Source of the DNA: Spirochaetaceae bacterium
GTDB taxonomy: Bacteria > Spirochaetota > Spirochaetia > DSM-27196 > PWMO01
Assembly: GCA_007693485.1 (NCBI GenBank)
Contig: REDM01000165.1
Location: 1 to 39,203 of the forward strand
Reading direction: 5' to 3'
Length of the DNA: 39,203 nucleotides
The notes under the pieces were generated by a model. That model was not told the DNA's origin, ran no database searches, and saw only the letters and a program-made list of their open reading frames with translations. Positions 16,967 through 24,087 of this stretch are shown one piece after another. Each line of letters starts with the position of its first letter. Positions within the stretch are counted from its first letter, which is position 1. Made by a program: the position numbers and the translations under genes.

Positions 16967-17695
16967 TTATCGCTGAAGATTGCTGCTGGTATAGAGCCGG
17001 TGAATTGTCTTGTCTGTGTTGGATGCCGACCCCACGTAGAGCCTCGTGATGTAGTCCCCCACTTCCTCCGCGGAGAGCCAGTCGTCCACCACTTCGGTTC
17101 GGCGGTCCCGCGTCTTCACCGGGTTGTACACCATGAGCGAATGAATGCGGATGTCGGTGCCGCGCGCTTCCTGCTTCAGTACCCGTGCGGTCATCAGCTG
17201 GGCTGCGGCGGCGATGGAAACCGCTCCGGTTTCCGGGGCAATCAACTCCGCGGCACCACCGTTGATCATCACGTAGACACCCTGATGGCGTTCGTGCATC
17301 AGCGAGACAAGAGTACGTACGCAGATGAAGTGCGTCCTGAGATTATCGTTGATGACCTGATCCCAGTGTTCTGCCGGCATATTGTGAAGGCTGTAGCCGT
17401 AGTACCAGCCCCCAAGACAGGCGACGCCCAGGTCCACCCGACCAAACCGATCCACCAGCTCCCGGCGGAATTCATTCATGGATTCAAGATCACCGATGTT
17501 GGCGGGCATGCAAACCAATCGGCCGGAGTCGGCCGCAACGTCCCGGACGTACTCCTCCAGCCGCTCGCGCTTGGCGTCGTTGCGATACGGTACCACCACC
17601 GTGGCTCCATCGCGAATGAGCGCCCGCACGACCCCTTCCCCGACGCTTCCCGTGCCGCCGGCAACCACGGCAATGCAATCTTTCAGTCGTTCCAC
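16967..17695 (-). CDS. SDR-family protein with degenerate active site
   Basis: A 242-aa Rossmann-fold protein of the short-chain dehydrogenase/reductase family. The cofactor motif is intact (AVVAGGTGSVGEGVVRALIR) and the middle part has DLGVACLGGWYYG, like the NNAG region. Where classical SDRs have Ser...Tyr-x3-Lys, this protein reads MINGGAAELIAPETG and AVSIAAAAQLMTARVLKQEA, so the Tyr and Lys are absent. It may bind NAD(P) without classical catalysis or use another mechanism. The GTG at 17695 is preferred (AGGGGGG upstream); the ORF-track start would add 26 residues that overlap the LysR promoter. It is divergent from a LysR regulator that probably controls it. Substrate unknown. Confidence 0.85.
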   Translation of the reverse strand: MERLKDCIAVVAGGTGSVGEGVVRALIRDGATVVVPYRNDAKRERLEEYVRDVAADSGRLVCMPANIGDLESMNEFRRELVDRFGRVDLGVACLGGWYYGYSLHNMPAEHWDQVINDNLRTHFICVRTLVSLMHERHQGVYVMINGGAAELIAPETGAVSIAAAAQLMTARVLKQEARGTDIRIHSLMVYNPVKTRDRRTEVVDDWLSAEEVGDYITRLYVGSASNTDKTIHRLYTSSNLQR

Positions 17696-17733
17696 GATCC
17701 TGCACCCCCCTCTTGAGCGTATCGGGCTTCCCC

Positions 17734-17763
17734 TTGCGGTGTCAAATAAAACCTTTGTATACT
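17734..17763 (+). promoter_or_regulatory. LysR-gene promoter with T-N11-A box
   Basis: TTGCGG (17734-17739), 18-base spacer, TATACT (17758-17763). Overlapping the spacer and -10 is ATAAAACCTTTGTAT (17746-17760), which fits the T-N11-A pattern of LysR binding sites. It lies in the 89-base divergent gap with the SDR gene. It may serve autorepression and control of the SDR gene; binding is inference. Confidence 0.5.
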
Positions 17764-17784
17764 GTGAGAACAAGAAATTTTATC

Positions 17785-18696
17785 ATGGACGTTGTGAAGT
17801 TTCGCGCATTCCATACGGTGGCCACGCTGAAAAACATCAGCAAGGCTGCCGAGCAACTCTACTATACGCAGCCCGCTGTGAGCGCCCAGATACGCGAACT
17901 GGAAAACACCTACGGAGCGCGGCTCTTCCGTCGCGTAGGCCAGCACCTCGAGCTCACTGACGCGGGCGAGCAGCTCTTTCCCCTGGCCGAACAGCTGCTC
18001 GCGATGTTCGACCAGTCGCTGAACGTGGTGCACAACGCGGTCGAAATGCACAACCGGATGATTCGAGTGGGGGCAAGTAGTCTCCCGGGCATACACCTGG
18101 TTCCCGAGCTGATCGCAGAGTTCCGCGACAGCGGCATCAAATGCGGATTCACGCTGGAGATCGCAAGTTCGGGGCGAATTGAACAAATGCTCGCATCCAA
18201 TGAAATCGACATTGCGATCCTGGGCAGGGCCACCAAACCCAAGCGCCGCTCGCGGTTTGCCGAGGTGTTCCTCTACCGGGATCCCATGGTAGCAGTGGTC
18301 TCAAACAACCACCCGTTCGCGGGCCGTCCATCCATCGACATCGCAGAGCTGTCTGAACAGCCGCTGATCCTGCCGTCGCGAGACCTGTTGACGCGTAAAG
18401 CGGTGGAAGAACGGCTTCGGGCGTTGAACCTGGTGTTCAACCTGGCGTTTGAAATGGCAAACCCCGAGGCGATCAAGCGCATGGTCATGCGCGGCCTCGG
18501 GGTGAGTATTCTCTGCGAGTTAATGGTAAAAACCGAGACGGCGAGCGGTTGGCTCACCCGGGTACCGGTGACCGGACTCAATCTGCACCGGAAGATCTGG
18601 CTCTCTCATCCCGAGAAAGAACCGATCACTCCGGTGCTTCAGAGCTTTATCGACTTCGTGGTCTCACGCTTTCGAAGCGAAGAATCCGTCGAGTAG
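17785..18696 (+). CDS. LysR-family transcriptional regulator
   Basis: A 303-aa LysR-type regulator. The N-terminal winged helix is typical (FRAFHTVATLKNISKAAEQL, YYTQPAVSAQIRELENTYGA, RLFRRVGQHLELTDAGEQL), followed by a linker helix and the type 2 periplasmic-binding-like effector domain (IRVGASSLPGIHLVPELIAE). The ATG at 17785 starts the domain precisely; the 24 extra codons in the ORF track lie over the promoter. Divergent from the SDR gene, its likely target. The 3' end overlaps the convergent DHH phosphatase gene by 33 bases. The effector cannot be predicted. Confidence 0.95.
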   Translation: MDVVKFRAFHTVATLKNISKAAEQLYYTQPAVSAQIRELENTYGARLFRRVGQHLELTDAGEQLFPLAEQLLAMFDQSLNVVHNAVEMHNRMIRVGASSLPGIHLVPELIAEFRDSGIKCGFTLEIASSGRIEQMLASNEIDIAILGRATKPKRRSRFAEVFLYRDPMVAVVSNNHPFAGRPSIDIAELSEQPLILPSRDLLTRKAVEERLRALNLVFNLAFEMANPEAIKRMVMRGLGVSILCELMVKTETASGWLTRVPVTGLNLHRKIWLSHPEKEPITPVLQSFIDFVVSRFRSEESVE

Positions 18697-19773
18697 CGGC
18701 TGTAGCTTCTTGCGCGAATAGCCGAGGTTTGCCTGGGCGAAGAGCGCCGTCGCCCCGTCCACGGAGTCGCTCGCGATTGCGGAGAGGCCGAGGTCGCTTG
18801 CGTTGAGAAAATCAAGCAGCCTGGTTCGCAACGCTTCGTTGGGGCAGTAGACGACCAGTTCGCGGGTAAAGTCGGGATTGGTGTAGGCGTTCATGGCGAT
18901 CAACACATCCAGCCCCTGGCTCTTCGCGTAGCCGGCCAGTGACGCAGAGAGTCCCGAGTCCTTCTTCAACCAGTCCGCAACCGACAGCAGAACCGACGAG
19001 ATACCCACCCGGGTCTCACCCATCTGCCACTGCTTGTAATCCTTGCGCAGCAGATCGGCACTGCTGAGCGCCGATACGTTGAACTTCTCAAACTGCAGCG
19101 CATCGAACAGCTCCGTCCGATTTGCACCGGAGAGGGACAACAGCTGATCCACGATCTTCTCGTCCTGCTCGGTAGCGCGCTTGGCTTCGGGATCCAGATT
19201 GACCGTGTCAAGCAGAATGGTTCCCAACAGCAGCTTCGCCGAACCTTCCTCCAGCAGCGCCGGATCGCGGTCCAGAATAGCCTGGGCAACCAGGGTGGCC
19301 GCGGAGCCTACGGGCTCGATCACCCGCGGCGTTGCGTCGGTGAAGAGCCCCTCGTCTTTGTGATGATCGATCACCTCTATCACGGTGGACGCGTAGCTCG
19401 CCTGTGCGGCGGCCGGCTTGTTGTGATCGACCAGCGCGATCTTCAGTCGTCCGCGGCTGTGCAGGGCCGCCAGGTCGATCTCATCGATGAAGATGAGCCA
19501 GTCAGGATCGATACCCGCCTCCGTGAACAGGTAGACCGCTTCCGTGCGGAGCTTGTAGTCCGCCCGCGGAATATTGATCACGGGTACATAGGTGATGCCG
19601 TTCGCGTCCGTGCTGAGATCGCGACAGTACGCGTACATCACTGCGGACGCCATTGAGTCGAGATCGGCGGCTTCATTTCCAACCACGCAACAGACGGTTC
19701 CGCCGCCGGCGATGCGGGTCCTGGTGGTAGCGAGATAGCTCCGGAGTTTTTCGATTCCCGGTGTCAGGGCCAT
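18664..19773 (-). CDS. DHH-family phosphatase, PPX1/Prune-like
   Basis: A 369-aa DHH-superfamily phosphoesterase. Motif I reads VVGNEAADLDSMASAVMYAY, close to the GNExxDLDSxxSA hallmark of yeast exopolyphosphatase PPX1 and animal Prune. Motif II is FIDEIDL, motif III is VIDHHKDEG (the complete DHH that Prune lacks), and a later GTILLDTVNLD carries another metal Asp. The C-terminal DHHA2-like domain includes the FEKFNVSALSSADLLRKDYK segment. Family enzymes hydrolyse polyphosphate, pyrophosphate or short nucleotide phosphates; exopolyphosphatase is the best guess. The ATG at 19773 is preceded by AAGGAGG, so the ORF-track start (20 codons earlier) is unlikely. Its 3' end overlaps the LysR gene. 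Confidence 0.88.
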   Translation of the reverse strand: MALTPGIEKLRSYLATTRTRIAGGGTVCCVVGNEAADLDSMASAVMYAYCRDLSTDANGITYVPVINIPRADYKLRTEAVYLFTEAGIDPDWLIFIDEIDLAALHSRGRLKIALVDHNKPAAAQASYASTVIEVIDHHKDEGLFTDATPRVIEPVGSAATLVAQAILDRDPALLEEGSAKLLLGTILLDTVNLDPEAKRATEQDEKIVDQLLSLSGANRTELFDALQFEKFNVSALSSADLLRKDYKQWQMGETRVGISSVLLSVADWLKKDSGLSASLAGYAKSQGLDVLIAMNAYTNPDFTRELVVYCPNEALRTRLLDFLNASDLGLSAIASDSVDGATALFAQANLGYSRKKLQPLLDGFFASKA

Positions 19774-20008
19774 AGGATGCCTCCTTAAGGATATGCACCA
19801 TGGTCCGGCATAGCAGGAACTCCTGTCAAGCAAATCGATATCCGGTGATCATAAAAGATCTCTATCCTCACGAACACGTATTTTGATTGGATCGAAATCG
19901 ATAGCCCATGATACAATACGGGCATTCATTGAACGGGTGTACCAAAGCGCTTGCACTGCACTCTGCCTACTGTGGCGCGCGGTACCATACAGAAAGGAGA
20001 CAGACAAC

Positions 20009-20647
20009 ATGCCGGACGTATACGCCAAAAACGAGGCAACCAGCAAGGAAGATGCCGCAAAAATCGTGCCCCGCGCCGAATTTCGCGTCTTCGAACAGGG
20101 AGTAATCGAGCACGTGCAACAGCGGATCTGGAACGGCAAGACCGTTCTGTTTGCCGCGCGTCGCATGCCCCTCGAGACCTACTTCCTCTCGGTGCACACC
20201 AACGAAGCAAACGTGAAGGTACGCGAAGGGCTGCTGGACATCAAGACCAAGGTGGGAGAGACCCCGGAAGGATACGAGATCTTCCAGCCCCGTGGGAAGT
20301 TTCAGTTTCCCGTCAAGCGCGATGACCTTGCCGAGATTGTGTCCCATCTCAAGGCGGACATGAAACTGGACGCCGACTCCTACACCATCGATGAGTTCAT
20401 CACCATGGCGCGCAGACACCCCGAGCTGGCCCCGGTCACCGTAGAAAAGATGCGCTACGGATTCACCATCGACGGAATCATCTGCGAATACGCTCAGGTC
20501 TGGTTTAACGGTGCCCTGATTGAAACCGCGTGCGCCGAGAGCGAGAACTACGCGGGTATGAAGCAGGTTGTCGAAGAACTCGGCCTTGCCGACAAGCCCA
20601 ACACCAACTACCTGCGGGCGGCGAAAAAAGTCGTCGGGATGGAGTAG
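20009..20647 (+). CDS. Conserved-looking protein, possibly CYTH-like
   Basis: A 212-aa soluble protein without a certain family. Its segments alternate beta strands and basic/acidic patterns: FRVFEQGVIEHVQQRIWNGK, YFLSVHTNEANVKVREGLLD, IKTKVGETPEGYEIFQPRGK, KMRYGFTIDGIICEYAQVWF, and then IETACAESENYAGMKQVVEELGL. The last two resemble the C-terminal strands of CYTH triphosphatase tunnels (basic strand, hydrophobic-acidic strand, E.ES, terminal LGL). The ExExK start motif of CYTH is not obvious, so the assignment is only a suggestion. The ATG at 20009 has an AAAGGAGA site; the ORF track begins 42 codons too early. It is divergent from the PPX1-like gene, and both could act on polyphosphate-type substrates. 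A terminator-like hairpin follows. Confidence 0.7.
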   Translation: MPDVYAKNEATSKEDAAKIVPRAEFRVFEQGVIEHVQQRIWNGKTVLFAARRMPLETYFLSVHTNEANVKVREGLLDIKTKVGETPEGYEIFQPRGKFQFPVKRDDLAEIVSHLKADMKLDADSYTIDEFITMARRHPELAPVTVEKMRYGFTIDGIICEYAQVWFNGALIETACAESENYAGMKQVVEELGLADKPNTNYLRAAKKVVGME

Positions 20648-20670
20648 GCCCGCCGGAATCCTTGCCGGGT

Positions 20671-20702
20671 CCGCCCGTATTCCCCAACGGGAGTGCGGGC
20701 GG
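20671..20702 (+). terminator. Hairpin behind the CYTH-like gene
   Basis: A 14-bp stem with two G-U pairs (CCGCCCGTATTCCC and GGGAGTGCGGGCGG), loop CAAC, followed by TTT. It ends 24 bases after the stop codon and isolates hisD from upstream transcription. Confidence 0.65.
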
Positions 20703-20725
20703 TTTCCGGTTCCCCCCAGATCGAG

Positions 20726-20763
20726 TTGACGAGCGCTTCCCGGAATAGTACCGTACGCACATC
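20726..20763 (+). promoter_or_regulatory. Candidate hisD promoter
   Basis: TTGACG (20726-20731), 17-base spacer, TACCGT (20749-20754, a weak -10). Transcription would start near 20761, about three bases before the ATG, and no Shine-Dalgarno sequence is present. Consistent with a leaderless mRNA, but the -10 match is poor. Confidence 0.4.
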
Positions 20764-22074
20764 ATGAAGGTTCCCATCTATCGCTGGGCCGAGCTCGACT
20801 CCCAACGGCGCCGTGCCCTGCTTGCCCGCTCAGAGACCGATATCGAGGCGATTCTCCCGGCCGTGCGCGACATCATGGACGACGTGCGCCAACGCGGCGA
20901 CGCGGCGCTTCGCGACTGTGCACGCCGCTTCGACCAGGCGGAGTTTGACCACCTTCCCCTCATCGTCACCGAAGAAGAGTTTGACCGTGCCGAACAGCGA
21001 CTCGATCCCGCGGTCAAACGCGCGCTTGAGTACGCGATCGAAAACGTGCGCCGTTACCACGAGCCGCAGCATTCAGTTGCCATGCCGATGCACGAAATCC
21101 GCGGCGGGCTCTGGGCGGGTGAGCGCACCACGCCCATTCCGTCGGCGGGACTCTACGTGCCGCGCGGGCGCGGAAGCTTCCCCTCCATGTTCTACATGCT
21201 CGCGGTACCGGCGGTGATTGCCGGGGTGCCCGAGCTGGTGGTCACCACTCCGCCCGACCGAGACGGTACAATCGACGACGCGTGTTTGTACGCAGCGCGA
21301 CTCTGCGGCGTCACCCGAATTGCGCGCTGCGGCGGCAGTCAGGCGGTGGCGGCACTGACCTGGGGCACCGAGAGTGTACCCGCGGTGTGCAAGATCATTG
21401 GGCCGGGCAGCGTCTACGTCGCCGCGGCCAAGCGCATTGTCTCCGGCATGGTGGATGTAGGACTTCCGGCCGGCCCGTCGGAGAGCATCGTGCTGGCCGA
21501 CCGGTACGCCGATCCGTGGAAGGTGGCCCTGGACCTGCTGGTTGAGGCCGAACACGGCTCGGACTCCAGTGCCCTGCTCATAACCCCAAGCCTCCCCGTT
21601 GCCGAGGCGGTGGCCGAGATTGTCCCGGCCCTGGTGGCTGACGCTCCCGAGCCGCGGCGCACCTTCCTTACCGACGTCTTTGCCAACTACGGAGGGATCA
21701 TCCTCGCCGAAGACCTCGCCGACGCCGCACGCATCGTCGATCAGTTTGCCCCCGAGCATCTCCAGATCAACACCGCGGAGCCCTACGAGGTCCTCGGCAT
21801 GATCCACAACGCCTCCGAGATCCTGCTCGGCGAGCACTCGGTCTTCAGCCTGGCCAACTACGCTGCGGGGGCAAACGCCATCCTGCCTACCGGGGGAAAG
21901 GCAAAGACCTGGTCACCGGTCTCGGTGCACGACTTCCAGAAGCGCGCCTCGGTGGTGCACATCACACCGCAGGGATACCAGGACATGCGCGACCACGTCA
22001 TCGCACTGGCCGACTACGAGGGCTTCTATACCCACGCCGCCGCCCTGCGCCGCCGCGAAGAGGGTTCCCGGTGA
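20764..22074 (+). CDS. hisD: Histidinol dehydrogenase homologue with altered zinc ligands
   Basis: A 436-aa HisD-family NAD+-dependent dehydrogenase, usual length. Family motifs are clear: GLYVPRGRGSFPSMFYMLAVPAV, RIARCGGSQAVAAL, GPGSVYVAAAKRIVSG, and APEHLQ with the catalytic Glu331-His332. Two positions normally occupied by zinc ligands differ. Where HisD has SQAEH this protein reads VEAEH (Gln to Glu261), and where it has GDYxxGxNHxLPT it reads ANYAAGANAILPT (Asp to Asn365, His to Ala). His264 and His424 are kept. No other his genes are near. It may thus be a HisD-like enzyme for another substrate (the family includes such members, for example HpsN sulfopropanediol dehydrogenase) and not the histidine-pathway enzyme. 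folC follows after 46 bases. Confidence 0.88.
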   Translation: MKVPIYRWAELDSQRRRALLARSETDIEAILPAVRDIMDDVRQRGDAALRDCARRFDQAEFDHLPLIVTEEEFDRAEQRLDPAVKRALEYAIENVRRYHEPQHSVAMPMHEIRGGLWAGERTTPIPSAGLYVPRGRGSFPSMFYMLAVPAVIAGVPELVVTTPPDRDGTIDDACLYAARLCGVTRIARCGGSQAVAALTWGTESVPAVCKIIGPGSVYVAAAKRIVSGMVDVGLPAGPSESIVLADRYADPWKVALDLLVEAEHGSDSSALLITPSLPVAEAVAEIVPALVADAPEPRRTFLTDVFANYGGIILAEDLADAARIVDQFAPEHLQINTAEPYEVLGMIHNASEILLGEHSVFSLANYAAGANAILPTGGKAKTWSPVSVHDFQKRASVVHITPQGYQDMRDHVIALADYEGFYTHAAALRRREEGSR

Positions 22075-22120
22075 CCGCGGATCCAGGGAGCGCCGACCGC
22101 GCACTTTCCGTACCAGCAAG

Positions 22121-23497
22121 ATGATCGCGAGCGTCGAGGCGGGCTTCGCCTGGTTCGAGTCGTTCACCAACCTGGAGAAGCAGCCGGGAGGGGTTCACCG
22201 CGAGTACCGCCTCGACCGCATGCGCGAACTGCTCTCCGCCTTCGGTAATCCCCATCACGCGACCCCGGCCATCCACGTGGCCGGCTCCAAAGGCAAGGGC
22301 TCGACCTGTGCCTTCATCCAGAGCGTGCTCACCGCCGCAGGCTTTCGCGTGGGCGGCTACTACTCCCCCCACGTACGCTCCTACCGCGAGCGTTACCGGA
22401 TCGATCCCGCACCGGACGATCGCCTCGTTCTGGAACTGATGCGCGACATCGAGGAGCACGTGCGAGCGCGAATGCACGGCCGGGCACGCTCCGGAGCAGA
22501 CGGTGATGCAGACGGTTCCGCCGGCGGTGAAAAAGGCGATGGGTTCAGCGGCGAGCCGACCACCTTCGAGCTTCTCACCCTTCTCGCCTTCCTGCTCTTC
22601 CGGCGTGTTGGCCTCGACTGGGTGGTGCTCGAGACCGGACTCGGCGGACGACTCGACGCCACCAACGTGGTGCTTCCCGTGGCCTCGGTCATCACCCCCA
22701 TTGAACTTGAACACACCGAGTACCTTGGCACCACCATCGCGGCCATTGCCGGGGAGAAGGCGGGCATCATCAAGCCGGGGAAACCGGTCTTCATCTCTGC
22801 GCAGCGGCCCGAAGCGCACGCGGTGTTTGTGGAGCACGCTGTGCGAGCCGGGGCCCCGCTCTGGGATTTCACGGATAGCGTACTCGACCTGAGCTGGCAC
22901 GAGGGGGGCTGTGCCTTCTGCATCGATGGCGTTCGGTTTGCCGCACCGCTCCGCCTCATTGGAAGGCACCAGGCCGCTAACGCCGCCCTCGCGGCGGCAG
23001 TGGTGCGACGGCTGCTTCCCGACCTTCCACCACCGGTCATCGAGCGCGGGCTGTCCGATGCGTGGATTCCGGGCCGCCTCGAACAGCGTGAGAACGGGCC
23101 GCGCTTCTTCCTTGACGGCGCTCACACCACCGACTCGGTGCGTGCGGTAGCCGACGCGTTCGCCGAGGTTTCCACATCGCCGCGCATTCTGCTTTTCGGC
23201 GTCTCGCAGGGGAAGGATCCGCTGCCCATGGCCCGCGTCCTCGCCCCCCTGTTCGAGACCGTGGTGGTCACCCGTGCGGGTACGTTCAAACCCGCCGATC
23301 CGACCACTACCGCGGCTGCCTTCGCCAACTTGAACGTTCCCTGCACCCGCCTTGATGACCCCGCCGAGGCGGTCGACCATTGCCGCTTTCTAGCCGGAAT
23401 GAGCGGCAGCGTACTGGTTACCGGATCGTTCTACCTCGTGGGAACCGTCGCGAGCGTGCTCGACGACGGTGGACAGCCGCGGAGCGCGGGCGTATGA
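22121..23497 (+). CDS. folC: Folylpolyglutamate synthase / dihydrofolate synthase
   Basis: A 458-aa Mur-ligase-family enzyme that adds glutamate to dihydropteroate and folates. The P-loop HVAGSKGKGST is at 52-62, YYSPHVRSYRERYRI is the folate-site loop, ETGLGGRLDATNVV the conserved central motif, and LEHTEYLGTTIAAIAGEKAG the signature after it. The linker GSKGKDP-like region is present as FGVSQGKDP. A glycine/aspartate-rich insert near 118-144 (ARSGADGDADGSAGGEKGDG) is unusual and probably a disordered loop. No Shine-Dalgarno sequence is obvious before the ATG. It lies between hisD and the macro-domain gene and overlaps neither. Confidence 0.94.
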   Translation: MIASVEAGFAWFESFTNLEKQPGGVHREYRLDRMRELLSAFGNPHHATPAIHVAGSKGKGSTCAFIQSVLTAAGFRVGGYYSPHVRSYRERYRIDPAPDDRLVLELMRDIEEHVRARMHGRARSGADGDADGSAGGEKGDGFSGEPTTFELLTLLAFLLFRRVGLDWVVLETGLGGRLDATNVVLPVASVITPIELEHTEYLGTTIAAIAGEKAGIIKPGKPVFISAQRPEAHAVFVEHAVRAGAPLWDFTDSVLDLSWHEGGCAFCIDGVRFAAPLRLIGRHQAANAALAAAVVRRLLPDLPPPVIERGLSDAWIPGRLEQRENGPRFFLDGAHTTDSVRAVADAFAEVSTSPRILLFGVSQGKDPLPMARVLAPLFETVVVTRAGTFKPADPTTTAAAFANLNVPCTRLDDPAEAVDHCRFLAGMSGSVLVTGSFYLVGTVASVLDDGGQPRSAGV

Positions 23498-23504
23498 TGG
23501 AACC

Positions 23505-24083
23505 ATGCAGGACACCATGCGTGAATACTATCAGGGACGGCTTATCGCAACCGTGGGCGACATCACGGAGATGTCGGTCGATGCCATTGTAAACGCGGCA
23601 AATGCGTCGCTGCTCGGTGGTGGCGGAGTCGACGGAGCCATCCATCACCGAGGCGGACCGGCAATCATGCGCGAGTGCCGCGAGATTCGCCGCCACTCGT
23701 TTCCCAAAGGGCTTCCAATTGGTCGTGCGTGCATCACCCGCGGCGGGAAGCTCGACGCCCGGTACGTCATCCACACCGTGGGACCCGTCTGGAAGGATGG
23801 AAAACAGCACGAAGACGCCCTGCTCGAAGCGTGCTACCGCAACAGCCTCGATCTGGCCGCCGGCCACGCGGCCAACAGTGTGGCAATCCCCGCCATCTCC
23901 ACGGGCGCCTACGGCTTCCCCCGCGAACGCGCCGCGCGCGTTGCATTTGGTGCCATCGGCGAGTTTCTCTATCGCAATACCGTGCCGCGCACCGTCTTCT
24001 GCGTCTTTTACTCGATCGAAGACTACGAGATTTTTGTCGCTGAGGCGGACGCCATTCTGCAGGCGGTTTCCGAGCAGGAGTAG
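23505..24083 (+). CDS. Macro-domain protein (O-acetyl-ADP-ribose deacetylase type)
   Basis: A 192-aa single macro domain of the YmdB/MacroD type. Seen are VGDITEMSVDAIVNAANASL with GGGGVDGAIHHRGGP (ADP-ribose binding and catalytic loop) and IPAISTGAYGFPRERAA (second phosphate loop). Such enzymes hydrolyse O-acetyl-ADP-ribose or remove mono-ADP-ribose from proteins. The start is ambiguous: ATG at 23505 or 23517, both with weak ribosome sites. The ORF-track start at 23469 overlaps folC. The stop is only 4 bases before the NFACT gene, and AMMECR1 follows that, so the three are probably cotranscribed. Confidence 0.92.
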   Translation: MQDTMREYYQGRLIATVGDITEMSVDAIVNAANASLLGGGGVDGAIHHRGGPAIMRECREIRRHSFPKGLPIGRACITRGGKLDARYVIHTVGPVWKDGKQHEDALLEACYRNSLDLAAGHAANSVAIPAISTGAYGFPRERAARVAFGAIGEFLYRNTVPRTVFCVFYSIEDYEIFVAEADAILQAVSEQE

Positions 24084-24087
24084 CCCG

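Noticed and set aside
22440-22560. Glycine/aspartate-rich stretch in folC as possible repeat or insertion element
   Set aside because: It keeps the frame and matches a variable loop region; no repeat unit is seen.
21998-23380. 460-aa minus-strand ORF
   Set aside because: Antisense to folC, without recognisable protein motifs.
23602-24087. N-terminal extension of the NFACT ORF
   Set aside because: The 162 extra residues are Ser/Pro/Arg-rich shadow sequence of the macro-domain gene; a ribosome site supports the ATG at 24088.
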